A stretch of DNA of 64,000 nucleotides, taken from assembly GCA_028671895.1 (NCBI GenBank), contig CM053796.1, forward strand, positions 42,096,860-42,160,859. The letters run 5' to 3'. The notes beneath the pieces are model-generated. The model was not told where the DNA came from. It was given only the letters and a program-made list of their open reading frames with translations, and ran no database searches. Below, one piece after another: positions 12,751 to 22,639 of this stretch. This DNA comes from Oenanthe sinensis (Eukaryota > Streptophyta > Magnoliopsida > Apiales > Apiaceae). The position numbers and the translations under genes are program-made. Within the stretch, counting starts at the first letter, position 1. Each line of letters opens with the position of its first letter.

Positions 12751-13414
12751 CCATAACTGCTTCATTTGTTTATAAGCAACAAGCAGATTGGCTCAGTTCA
12801 TATGGCTTTATATATTCTTACCAGACCACTAATATAGTCACTAGTATTAGTATTGTGACTAGTAGTGGGACTTTTAGTTAGCATGGGTGTAGCTATAGTA
12901 GCAAGGGGTTATGGGAGGAGGACTTATTTTAATATGGTCCTTTGTCATGTTTTAAATATTTGTAATAGGGTACCCTAAAAAATGATTTGGGGACCCTTAA
13001 AATATGTGGGTTTGTTCTGTTTTGTGTGTTTTGAGGCAGAAGATAGCAGTGGTGGACTTACTTTTGACCACCCGCATGCAGTGAGTGTTTTTCATGTGGT
13101 CTATACTAACGTATTTTGGTGGTGTAATCTGCACACAGTTAAATACGTATTGTGTATTGTAATTTGATTTTATGCATTTTGTATAATTTTAGTTTTAAAA
13201 ATAGCAATTTGTGTACTTTGAATTTACAAATACTTGCAATATGTGTATTACTGTTAAAAACCATTAAAAGCTATTAATAAATTAAAAAAAAAGAGTTTTC
13301 ATGATAAAATAGAACTTATAGTCTATAAAATAGAAACATAATTTTAAAATGACAAAGAATAAATTTAAATTTAACTACTTTTCAAGCATCTAGTTTTTAA
13401 ATAATTCGGGTTAC

Positions 13415-13539
13415 AAGACATATTTATCATTGTCATTAGTGGATGATAAATTTCCTTCAAGACATATTTATCATCGTTAGTGGATGATAAATTTCCTTCA
13501 AGACATATTTATCATTGTCGTTAGTGGATGATAAATTGA
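13415..13539. repeat. Three-unit minisatellite, about 42 bp
   Basis: Three direct units start at 13415, 13459 and 13500, each containing GACATATTTATCAT and TAGTGGATGATAAATT. Unit length varies from 41 to 44 bp. Within each unit TTTATCAT and ATGATAAA are inverted, so each could form a small hairpin. The array lies between the 3' ends of the convergent expansin and carboxylesterase genes. It is present unchanged in the duplicated segment. Confidence 0.75.
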
Positions 13540-13567
13540 GATAAGGTCTGAAGGGAGTCGGGGAGAG

Positions 13568-13878
13568 TGTGAAGGTTGCTCATCGACCAAAATACGATTC
13601 TAATGATGCAAGTCTGATCGTTGAGTTCAAGACAGAATGCGGATACCAGAACACAAGAAACTTAAAAGGAATGTTCAGAGACATAAAAACTTGTCAAGAT
13701 ACATTGGTGCTGAGCTTGGAGATTGGTTGTCCAGGGTCATGACTTATCCTGTCTAGTGTCACTTGCAACCTGCCTGCTAAAATGTTGGCTCTGTGCGAGA
13801 AGTTGCACTCTCATTATCTAGGAACACCCACAAACCATGGGTTGTCTTTGCAAATTAACACGGGCACAGCTAATAAAT
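13568..13878 (+). pseudogene. Cullin (CUL1/CUL3-like) fragment
   Basis: One frame reads a run resembling the central cullin region: FKTECGYQNTRNLKGMFRDI, then KTCQDT, an in-frame TGA near 13740, then TCNLPAKMLALCEKLHSHYL and a degraded version of the family's GRRLSWQTNMGTAD stretch. In intact cullins this part precedes the cullin homology domain that holds the RING-box protein in SCF/BTB ubiquitin ligases. Only about 100 codons remain, there is a stop, and the text between the two conserved runs is shortened, so it is a dead fragment. No introns are seen in the piece. It is copied in the duplicated segment. Confidence 0.7.
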
Positions 13879-14155
13879 AATTTATCTAATATCCAAAAGT
13901 CCGGGGTTTGATTTATCTAATAAATAATTTATACTACATTTTTATAGCTTATAAGTTGACATACAGCTTAAACAAACATGTATATTATCTTAATTATTTC
14001 CAAAGTAAAATGATACTGAATCACAATCACATGATAACCCTCAACCTCTCACCGGAGGGGACAATGTAACAACGAGGGATCACCACTCTATTGATAACAT
14101 TATCTTTATTATCTAGTACAATCATCACCTCACATTTATAGATTTTAACAGTAGA

Positions 14156-15181
14156 CTAAGGCCCAGCAGAAATAAAATCTTTGATAGCCAAACACAGAGC
14201 CTTGGCATTGGATGGATCAAGCACTTCAATAGCATGAAAACCACCCTCATCAAACTTACTCACAACTTCAATTCCTTTCTCTTGCATCAACTTCACCATC
14301 TCCATCTGACGGTCCATCAATGGGTCACCATCACACCCCTGCACCATAACCCTCCACCCCAGCTTCTTTATCCAATCACATGCACCTAACTCACTCTCAA
14401 CCGTCAGATTACAGTACTCGTGATCGCGATCAGCACCATCAGGCAATGACAGGTCCCACATTATATCATTCACATTCAGCGGCAACACCTTATCATTAAC
14501 AAGTCTTAATTCTGATTCACTTCTTTTGGCCCCACCAAAATAAGGCTGAATCAATATCATCCCTTTGATTTTCAGCGGCGTAACGTCAACGTCTCTCAAG
14601 AATGCAGGTGCATGATAAACTATGTTCCCCCCTGCACTAGCACCCATAATGTAACACTTGGATGGGTCACCAAACTTTGCTATCCATTCATGTGGGATAG
14701 TTTTGATCCACTGCAGGGCTTCTACACAATCATGGTAAGCTGCAGGGAGGCGATGCTCGGGTCCAAGACGATAATCAACTGATACGATTAAAACAGGGAC
14801 TTCAACAGCCATAAGTGAGCAAAAATCATGATAGACAGGCGAGGCTGGACTGCCTATGATGAACCCGCCACCATGGAAGTAAAAAAACACCGGCAATAGT
14901 TCATTGGAGGAAGTGGATTCCAGGGCTTTTCGGTGTATGTACAAACGGACCCCTGTGTTGTTTAATGTGTTAAAAGTGATATCTTCTGTACAGACCGGAG
15001 AGAGGCTGGGATCGAATGTGGTGGGAGTGCTTAGCAGTCCATGTCCCCGTGTAATGGAGCCATCGACATTGAAGGTCATGCCAAGGTAGGAAAATGGATC
15101 GGTGGCTGGATTGATAGCTGCAGGCTTTGTGTTCTCTGCTGCAGGCTTTGTGTTCTCTGCTGTTGTACCTGTTGTTGCCAT
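14156..15181 (-). CDS. Plant class I carboxylesterase (CXE), donor copy
   Basis: A single exon encodes 341 residues of an alpha/beta-hydrolase of the plant CXE family (hormone-sensitive-lipase type, related to HSR203J-like esterases and distantly to the GID1 gibberellin receptors). The oxyanion-hole motif HGGGF is at 103-107, the nucleophile elbow GASAGGN at 180-186 (S182), the acid D286 in GDPLMD, and the base H316 in GGFHAIEV, so the triad is complete and activity is expected, unlike GID1 where the histidine is lost. Such enzymes hydrolyse short acyl esters; the natural substrate cannot be inferred. No signal peptide is seen, so it is probably cytosolic. The N-terminus holds a duplicated AENTKPA heptad (about 8-21) from a 21-bp direct repeat. 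The gene is convergent with the expansin. The copy at 27221-28246 differs by one residue (E127 here, D there). Confidence 0.92.
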   Translation of the reverse strand: MATTGTTAENTKPAAENTKPAAINPATDPFSYLGMTFNVDGSITRGHGLLSTPTTFDPSLSPVCTEDITFNTLNNTGVRLYIHRKALESTSSNELLPVFFYFHGGGFIIGSPASPVYHDFCSLMAVEVPVLIVSVDYRLGPEHRLPAAYHDCVEALQWIKTIPHEWIAKFGDPSKCYIMGASAGGNIVYHAPAFLRDVDVTPLKIKGMILIQPYFGGAKRSESELRLVNDKVLPLNVNDIMWDLSLPDGADRDHEYCNLTVESELGACDWIKKLGWRVMVQGCDGDPLMDRQMEMVKLMQEKGIEVVSKFDEGGFHAIEVLDPSNAKALCLAIKDFISAGP

Positions 15182-15255
15182 TTTGCAAGCTAGCTAGTAA
15201 TTTCTTTGTGTATAATCAGTAGTATAATTGCACATGGTACCTATTTGTTTTACTC

Positions 15256-15262
15256 TTATATA
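15256..15262 (-). promoter_or_regulatory. TATA box of carboxylesterase, donor copy
   Basis: On the minus strand TCTATATAAGAG lies about 75-80 bases before the ATG, at normal distance for a short leader. The same element is retained in the second copy at 28321-28327, so that copy took its core promoter with it. Confidence 0.6.
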
Positions 15263-15341
15263 GACCAGTTGCTCGTGACTGCCCCACTGTCCAGTGGCTA
15301 GTCTATATATTATCCAAATAATAGTAACTTACCTATCAAAA

Positions 15342-16177
15342 CTAGGGAGCATGAACCGAAACTGAACCAAAAACAGCACAAAACTGAACCCAAAAAAATA
15401 AAACCGATTAAAATCCAAAACGAATAAAAACAGCACCAATACTTTGGTTTGGGTTTGGTTTTAAAATTTTACAAACCGAATATAAACCGAACCGAACTGC
15501 TAAATTATTATATATTATAATTTTAATAAATATTCTTATAAATTAAATATATACTATAAATTTGCAATATACTAATAATCTAATATTGCAATATATAAGT
15601 AATATAACAAGGAGTGGCAGTCTGCTATTATTTTGGACCGGCAAAGTTACAATACAACACATTAAGTTAGGTTCTTTCTCCTGTAAATTGTAGTAGCTAG
15701 CTTAGTTGTTTCCCCTGGATTTGCTTTTGCATGCTCCATTTTGTCTCCTATATTTCTCAGGAAAGTTAGAGTTTTTTTAATAAAATTTGGTTACTAAATT
15801 TTTTAAATAAAATTTGCTTATAAAATTTACACTATTTGAATAGTTAAGTTAATACATAATACTTTTGTTGCTGTCTCTAACTCATGTTTCTATTAATTAC
15901 GGATCTCTTCCATCTATTTTATTTTTTTGCTAAACTAAAGATACCTTCTTTTCATTTTATTGTTTAATATCTCTATTTTCTTGTTTGGGAATCTAAGATT
16001 GAATTTAATAACAATTTTAATTTTTCAAATCTTAATTTATGGAGGAACGAGTATAATAAAATAATAATGACTTTAAAACCGAAACCGAACCACTTAAAAT
16101 CGAATCGCACTTTTTAAAACCGCACTTTGATGGTTTCGGTGCGGTTAGAGATAAAAACCGCACCCTACTCGTGGCTA
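15342..16177. mobile_element. hAT-like non-autonomous element (ACCGAAC-rich)
   Basis: The element starts CTAGGGAGCATGAACCG and ends in a GGTGCGGTT/AACCGCACC-type region. Its ends are rich in AACCGAA repeats in opposite orientation. It is flanked by ATCAAAA at 15335-15341 and 16178-16184, seven bases of what would be an eight-base hAT target duplication. The terminal inverted match itself is weak. There is no coding capacity. The copy in the second segment is 28407-29293 with the same flanks, showing the element was already here before the segment was duplicated. Confidence 0.5.
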
Positions 16178-16591
16178 ATCAAAATAATTGAAAGAAAGCT
16201 GTTGGGTACCTAGCCTTGACATATAAAATGCGTGTTAACCAATAATTTCTCTCGAGATGATGTAACCTTTTTGTTTTTGACATTTCCTTATACTTTTGTT
16301 TTTAAATGTCTCGTTATTGCTACTGATCCCATGGGAACTCAAGTTTTTTCTTCCTGTAATAAAACTTGAAAAGTAATAAAAAAATTGCATTAATTTTTTT
16401 TTATGAATTTCCTTCTCTCTCAAAGTCTCTTCAGTTGAGCTTCAGCTTCCCAATTATTTACCCTAATCAAAATATCTTATTTCTCCATATGATATGATAC
16501 ACTTTTAGTGTATGAATATTTTTATAAAATAATTTACACTTAAATGAAATAAAAAATTTCAAAAATGTTATATAATATTATTTTTCAAAAA

Positions 16592-16630
16592 CCGTGCATA
16601 TACTCTGCATCTGCACGGAGACTACACTAG
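16592..16630 (+). mobile_element. Helitron-like 3' terminus, unit 1
   Basis: CCGTGCA (from 16592) pairs with TGCACGG (16612-16618); nine bases later the sequence ends CTAG at 16627-16630, followed by T. A hairpin shortly before a terminal CTRR next to a T is the standard 3' signature of Helitrons. The matching 5' TC end was not identified, so element length is unknown. Confidence 0.5.
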
Positions 16631-17117
16631 TTAGGAGTATATTAATATATTGATTTAATTATCTGGAAACCAACCTCCCACTGGTTCTTATTTTTTCACT
16701 TGATCACTCTAATTCTTACATTAATACATATTTTATCAAATTTAATATATTATGGCCAGTGTTTTCTTTATATCTTACCGTATTTTTTAGTAACATTGTA
16801 ACAATTTTCTAGTATTATTGATTTATTACAATACAATGCCCCTAAAGTTTGGTTTAAATATACCAGACATTTGTATTCATAATTTTACTGTAAAAGATAT
16901 TAATACTACAATTTTTTTAGGTCACAATCCAAATTTTAGAATATATTTGCCCTTACTAAATATTGTTGTCGATCTATACCTTGGTCACTCTTTACATACC
17001 CACTCTTCACATATTACTAGTCAACTTTCCATATTTTTGATAGTAGATTAACAAAAAAAATTTCAAGTACATTATATTGATTTTCCCTCCCAGAAATTGA
17101 TAGTTTTGTACTATAAG

Positions 17118-18311
17118 TGTTAGAGATTGTGGTGTTAATATTGTAATCAACTATAAGATACTTAGATTAATTAGAAATTAATTAAGTAAAACATACTGTC
17201 ATATGTATATTGACAGTATGTTTGGTTGTCACTTATAACAATATGTATAAAAGCCAAGTAGGTAATAGTAAGTATCAATAGTTAATGTCTTGTAAAAATA
17301 TAATAACATGATCTATGATGTAGAAGTTCACAAAGTGTTCATGCACAACATGAATCAAATCATTAACAGTAATATTCTGCAACTGAAGCCTACGACAACA
17401 TATTCAAGTGACAGCACGTTTGGAACAGACGATAATAACTATTCCTTTGACAGTAAACTTGGCGGAGAATGAAGATTCGAAGACAACAAGTATTACTGGC
17501 AGCAATTATTCCTTTGACAGTAAACTTGACGGAGATTGAAGATTCGAAGAGAACAAGTTTTACTGACAGCAACTTTGGCGGAGATAGTTGACAACAACAT
17601 TGACAGTAGCTTTAGAAGACAACATGTTTTAGAAGACTATCAAGTTTGACAGTAAAGTATGTGGAGTTAAAGATACTGTCACCAAAGAGAAGTTAAAGGT
17701 TGACAGTAACCTTTTAGTGAAGCTGACAGTCTATTTCAGGTAGGAGACTAGGTAGTGAAAATTCAAGGATTGATTTTGACATTACTATCTAGTTTATCAA
17801 GCCTACTACTGTAACTTGGGAGAAGACAAGCAAAAAGGATAAAGCATGCTCAAGGAGTCAAGGATGTCTGTACATCTCAGAACAACTTTATCTACAAATG
17901 GAATGAAGACAAATTTGAATAAAAAAAGTGAAGTTTCTATTTCAAGCTTTGTTCTAGAAACAAGGGGAAGTACACTTGTAAGTGAGATATGTGTTCCAGT
18001 ATAAATACACATATCTCACAAACACTTTCCCTAATAACGCAACTGAGCTTAACTTTTCTCAAGCATAGAAACACTAGCAAGTTCTTTGTTATTGTATCTA
18101 TTGAAGCTGGAAACATATTCTAGTCAGTTGTAGCAAACAAAAATTAATAAAATTAAATTTTGAAGTTAAACATCTTTCTTCATTTACTTACTTACTGTTG
18201 TTTGCATTTGTTACTTGATATTATTACTTCTTGTTTGTTGTTAGCAAGATAAGTGATAAATTATCGAGTTGCATTCAGCCTCCCCTTCTGCAACACTCAT
18301 ACTGTCTAACA
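17118..18311 (+). mobile_element. Ty1/copia solo LTR
   Basis: The segment begins TGTTAGAG and ends CTGTCTAACA, the usual terminal inversion of copia LTRs. It is about 1.19 kb long with no internal retrotransposon coding sequence. It sits inside a tandem unit, and the uninterrupted equivalent at about 19251-19300 supplies the empty site. Flanks are ATAAG (17113-17117) and ATAAA (18312-18316), consistent with a five-base target duplication with one change. The LTR contains many GACAGTA motifs, including the palindromic pair ACATACTGTC...GACAGTATGT near 17191-17222, and a tandem duplication of about 64 bp at 17440-17580. A fragment of the same family ends the window at 63815-64000. Confidence 0.75.
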
Positions 18312-18762
18312 ATAAACAATAACGCAAAATGGGTATATATTTCCATTAGCCATCAAAATCAGATTGAAAGTCCATTTAAACCATATTTTTTTTTATATTT
18401 CCTTATACCTTTGTTTTTAAATGTCTCATTGTAGCTACTGATCCCATGGAAACTCTAACTTTTTCTTCCTGTAATAAAATTTGAAAAGTAATACTAATAT
18501 TACTAATATAGACTGTATATATATTATATTTAATAATAATATAGTATATATGGACTTTTATACTCTATTTGAAAAGCAAAAAAAAATTGCATAATTTGTT
18601 TTTATGAATTTCCTTCTATCTCAAGTCTCATAAGTTGAGCTTCTACCCTGTTTCTCCTTATGATCCGATACACTTTTAGCGTATGAATATTTTTATAAAA
18701 TAATTTACACTTAAATGAAATAATATTTTCAAAAATATTATATAGTATTATTTTTCAAAGAA

Positions 18763-18801
18763 CCGTGCAGATACCGTGCATCTGCACGGGGACTACACTA
18801 G
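18763..18801 (+). mobile_element. Helitron-like 3' terminus, unit 2
   Basis: CCGTGCAGAT (18763-18772) and ATCTGCACGG (18780-18789) form a perfect ten-base stem with a seven-base loop, followed eight bases later by a terminal CTAG (18798-18801) and a T. This is a cleaner version of the terminus in unit 1, with a better-preserved hairpin. Confidence 0.6.
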
Positions 18802-19819
18802 TTAGGAGTATATTGATTTAATTATCTGGAAATCCACCACCCACTAGTTCTTATTTCTTCATTCAATCACTCTAATTCTTATATTAATACATATTTTTAC
18901 CAAATTTAATATATCATAGTCAATGTTTTCTTTATATCTTACCGTGTTTTTTGGGAGCATTATAACAAATTTTCCAGTCTTATTGATTTATTACAATCCA
19001 ATGCCCCCAAAGCTTGGTTTAGATATACCAGACATTGGTATTCATAATTTTACCATAAAAGATATTAATACTACATTTTTTTTGAGTTCACAATCCAAAT
19101 TTTAGAATAGATTTGACTGAAATATTCATGTCGATCTACCCCTTAGCCACTCTTCACATACTCATTCTTCAGATCAACTTTCCATATTTATGAAAGTAGA
19201 TGAACAATTTTTTTTTAAGTATATTATTTTAAAAAAATTTAAAATTTGAGCTAGAAATTGATAGTTATATAATATATGCAATAACAGAAAATGGATATAT
19301 ATTTCCATTAACCATCAAAATTAGATTGAAAGTCAATTTAACCCATTTTTTTACATTTCCTTTTACTTTGTTTTTAAATGTCTCGTTGTAGCTACTGATC
19401 CCACGAGAACTCTAGTTTTTTCTTCTTGTAATAAAATTTGAAAAGTAATATTAATATTAGTAATAAAGGTTGTATATATATTATAATTAATAATAATATG
19501 GTATACATGGACTTTCATATCCTATTTGAAAAGAAAAAAAAATTGCATGTTGCATCTATCAATTTTTGGTTCGAATTTAGATTATTTTTCAAAACAATTA
19601 CTTAATTTTTTTATGAATTTCCTTCACTTTCAAATCTCATCAGTTGAGCTTCAGCTTCCCACTTATTTACTCGAATCAAAATATCATGTTTCTCCATATA
19701 GTCCATTTTCAATGTTTCAGCTACAATATAAGAAATATCAAATGATCTAATTTCAGGTAATTCCAAACCCTACTAAAGAAATTGTATTTTCTTGTATGAT
19801 AGATTGATAGGGCTGGCCG

Positions 19820-20071
19820 GTGTTTGCAATTAGATATGCTCTATATCTAATTTCACTTGTAATTGTATATGCAACACCTGTAGTGAACCAAGGGCACAAT
19901 GGAAAGTTGGTTGATCCAACTCAACAAGCTAACCTCCGCAATTCGCTAAATCTCTATGCAGATGCAAATCTTTTGTGTGCTTCAAATATACAATATCAAA
20001 ATATTGTTTCTCTCCAAAAAAATTACGGAGTATATAAATATAGAAAATCTGATGTAATTATCTCAATGTAA
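19820..20071 (+). other. Unassigned frame with hydrophobic start
   Basis: This 83-codon frame opens with a GTG and has a hydrophobic, signal-like beginning (about residues 5-20), then a polar stretch containing KLVDPTQQANLRNSLNLYAD that looks gene-like in composition. I do not recognise the family, there is no ATG in frame near the start, and no further exon is evident. It may be a decayed exon of a secreted protein or chance. Confidence 0.25.
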
Positions 20072-20393
20072 GGAAGAAGATTCAAAATAGATCCAAAATA
20101 TTTACAAAATACAGTACATACGTACTAATATACCCATAATCTTTTTTTTTTAAATTTATATCAGAATTAGAAGGAGCTGATGAGTAAGGTTTTGCACGTC
20201 AGAAAAGTACTATCGAACAAGATGTTGTTAAAAGAATTAGATTAGATAGTTATTAGGTAATATTTTTTATTTGTGTATATTTTGAAATATAATATAAAAA
20301 ATAATATTTTAATAGAAAATTAGGTTTTTTTAAAATATCGGGGTACTTTAAAAAATAATATTTTAATAGTAAATTTGATCAAGATCAAACTTG

Positions 20394-20750
20394 TTACTGA
20401 AATTGAAAATCAGGAAATTGTGAGTTGTTGATGGATGCCTGAGATGCTCCTGCTACTATATTTTTGTTGTCTATAAGATTTATAATCACCAATGGCACTC
20501 CACTTACCCTCATTTCTTTATACATAATGCACTTAATTGTCTTGGATCTTTTTGCATTCTGATCATCCCATTCTTCCCACATCATATTTCTGTTAGGTCT
20601 TCCTACTCCTCTCTTCATTGTAAGTGGATTAAGAATAAGAATATTTTCACAGGTTGGCCATTGATCCTTATTAGGAATATGGTTAATATTAAAGGTATAT
20701 GTTTGTTTGTAGGTCCTAACATTATACCATGAACTAACAACCTTATCGTC
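20394..20750 (-). pseudogene. Mutator-like transposase C-terminal fragment
   Basis: Read on the minus strand the frame gives VSSWYNVRTYKQTYTFNINH, IPNKDQWP, then GVGRPNRN and a basic tail. This is the region that follows the SWIM zinc finger in plant MURA-type transposases (Y..TY...I.P....WP......GRP..NR). The catalytic and zinc-finger parts are absent. Its sequence differs from the tail of the MULE gene at 22.6-24.5 kb, so it belongs to another element. Confidence 0.65.
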
Positions 20751-20889
20751 ATCTCTTTATTTTCATACATCTCCTCATTTTTATATAACTTCTAATAGTA
20801 GTTATCATTATCATCATCATCATCATCCATGAAGTCATGCCAGTTATTAGCCTTCTAATTATCTTTGACTTTGGAAATTGACTTAACTT

Positions 20890-21640
20890 CCTCACTTTTA
20901 CGGCTATTCCAAGTATTTCTTTTAGAACATAATAATTGTTTGAAATCAGTTAGAAATATTCCATTGATAGTAAAAAGACTAAAAGAAATGATTACTAATT
21001 ATTGTCATCAAAGTGACAAACTTTCTTCCCGCCTGAAACTATGGAAGTTCATGACTAAACATCCTATCCCACCAAGTGCAATTACCTCATGGAGGGTAGT
21101 TCAGATGAGACGAAGGCGCGGAGCAGTAACCAATTATTCATGAATGGTCTCAGACTTTGAGTTGATATGGTTCTGCATGTTTAACTGATGCAGCCTTGAT
21201 GGTCCATGCTAATAAATTTCAAGCCGTGCTTGATCAAACCCCAGGATGTTGTCCTGTTAAAACAAACCATACAGTATATGATAAGAAAATCTCAATAACA
21301 ATTCATGATGCTATCAATTAAAATTCTTCGACGAAACTATTGCAGTCAAGATATTCCGAGTTCTGCTCTAGCAATAAATCAACATGTCTGCATTTGATTT
21401 GATTTCGATTTTGGTTTATGATTTTGTAACTTATTTCAGCCAAAAAACTCAAATATTCCCTTGAAATGCATCTGAAATCCTTTTTATGTTGAGGACCTTA
21501 AAGTAGGTGTTAAACAAATTGCAATAAATTGCTTCGACTGAGAACTTGTACCTTTGTGTATAAAGTTGGAGTTACAATGTGTTTGACCAGGACTTTAAAA
21601 CGTAATAATGCAGAGTTAGGCCAACTGCAACAAAGGAGGA
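20890..21640 (+). repeat. Local dispersed repeat R, copy 1
   Basis: Recognisable by CTATTCCAAG...TTTTAGAACA, AATCAGTTAGAAATATTCCA, GTTCATGACTAAACATC and TTAAAGTAGGTGTTAAAC blocks. The same ordered blocks recur at about 37300-38410 and 38575-39300, and the first 150 bp at about 29395-29545. No coding content was recognised; the origin of the unit is unknown. Confidence 0.6.
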
Positions 21641-21660
21641 GGGGAGCAAATGGTACAAGT

Positions 21661-21815
21661 TACTCCCTCCCGCGGTCACCGGACTTTTTGCATCTTTAGA
21701 CTTTAGGTGTTTTGACATTTGACCACATAATATTAAAATATTAATCAAGATATTAAAATTTATAAAATACTAACTGATTGTGGTGACAAATAAAATGAGC
21801 GTGAGTAACTCTGAA
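21661..21815. mobile_element. One-ended Stowaway-like MITE fragment
   Basis: TACTCCCTCCCGCGGTCACC is a typical terminus of the TACTCCCTCC class of plant Tc1/mariner MITEs. No matching inverted end is found before the MULE begins at about 21820, so the element appears cut by the MULE insertion or by rearrangement. Confidence 0.4.
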
Positions 21816-21819
21816 AAGG

Positions 21820-21935
21820 GCTTAATTATCAAAGTTGTCACTAATAAATTTAATTGTATCAAAATCACCATTAAACCAAAACGCGTCTCAATCAAGCCAC
21901 TAAACACATTAAATTGTACATTTTATTAAATATTT
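21820..21935. repeat. MULE left terminal inverted repeat
   Basis: Reverse complementing the right end reproduces this stretch: TATCAAAGTTGTCACTAA, then TAAATTTAATTGTATCAAA, ACCAAAACGCGTCTCAATCA and further, more diverged matches beyond 21935 (GACTCGGACGATGACATGGAC against GACTAGGAGATGAGGTGGAC). Long terminal inverted repeats of 100 bp or more are typical of MULEs. Confidence 0.8.
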
Positions 21936-22639
21936 AACAAAATACTGATTTGATAGTTAACGGTAGTTTATATCTGCTGACTCGGACGATGACATGGACA
22001 TGTAAAAATACTAATTAAATGGTTAATCGATATATTTGAATCTTACACTAAGATTCATACCCATTTTACAAATAATCATTAAATCCTATATAATTTCCAT
22101 ACATATCAAACTAAAATTCACCAACTATTATCATACTATCACATCCAAATATATTCATACATATTAAATCAAAAATCACCAACTACTTTCATATATTAAA
22201 TCCAAAATAGCCAGCCATTCTGTACATCAGAGTTTAGATATCTAACCATCTTTATACATATAAGTCCCAGGACAATCAACTATTAGAGCAAAAGTAACAT
22301 GAGTTTTCATAACTCTTACACATTTAATAAATAATTTAAAACCAAAATAAATCTTAAACCAGATATAATTAATTGTCGTTTAAATTAGCAATTGTTTGTG
22401 ATCTTGCAGATGGACTTCCATTTAATGGTGAGAAAATGAAATCAATTCTTGGAGTGGGTACAAACAATGCTTCACTTGATGCTTCCTTAACTACAGAAAC
22501 AGACATGTTTTTCTTGATCGGTAATTTCTTTCGATGCATGTTCCTTGTCTCCAAACTCAAATTTGAATTTGTTTACAACCTTGTTTGTGTTGTATCATCC
22601 TTTCCAATATCCTGATCAACATTTTCAACACCTTGATTT

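Larger units (their letters stand above)
11839..16265. repeat. Segmental duplication, donor-side copy
   Basis: From within expansin exon 2 to the end of the hAT-like element flank this segment is repeated almost base for base at about 24886-29382, in the same orientation. It carries expansin exon 2 (part) and exon 3, a cullin relic, a minisatellite, the carboxylesterase with promoter, and the hAT-like element. Here the expansin is complete and continuous with its own 5' part, so I take this as the ancestral location. Differences are scattered single bases, a longer pyrimidine tract in the copy's intron, and a block of roughly 50-70 bp missing here but present in the copy near 29170-29240. Confidence 0.9.
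16266..19745 (+). repeat. Tandem array of about 0.95-kb units
   Basis: Three direct units are recognised by the block TTTTTAAATGTCTCRTTRTWGCTACTGATCCCA, which recurs at about 16300, 18417 and 19373. Unit 1 runs from about 16266 to 17117 and resumes at 18312 after a solo LTR; unit 2 runs from about 18395 to 19350; unit 3 is cut off near 19745. Taking out the LTR gives periods of roughly 920 and 960 bp. Units 1 and 2 contain a Helitron-like 3' terminus. Short frames such as 16818-17051 and 18923-19105 correspond between units but carry no known domain. Confidence 0.65.

Noticed and set aside
13415..13539. CRISPR-like spaced repeats
   Set aside because: Unit spacing varies, the whole unit including the would-be spacer is repeated, and the genome is plant nuclear. 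It is a minisatellite.
14904..15188. Frames antisense to or overlapping the carboxylesterase 5' part, repeated at 27969-28253
   Set aside because: They shadow the real gene in other frames and have no domain.
16818..17051. Possible gene in the tandem units (also 18923-19105)
   Set aside because: The frame corresponds only partly between units and is broken in the second. No family is recognised and there is no start or splice context.
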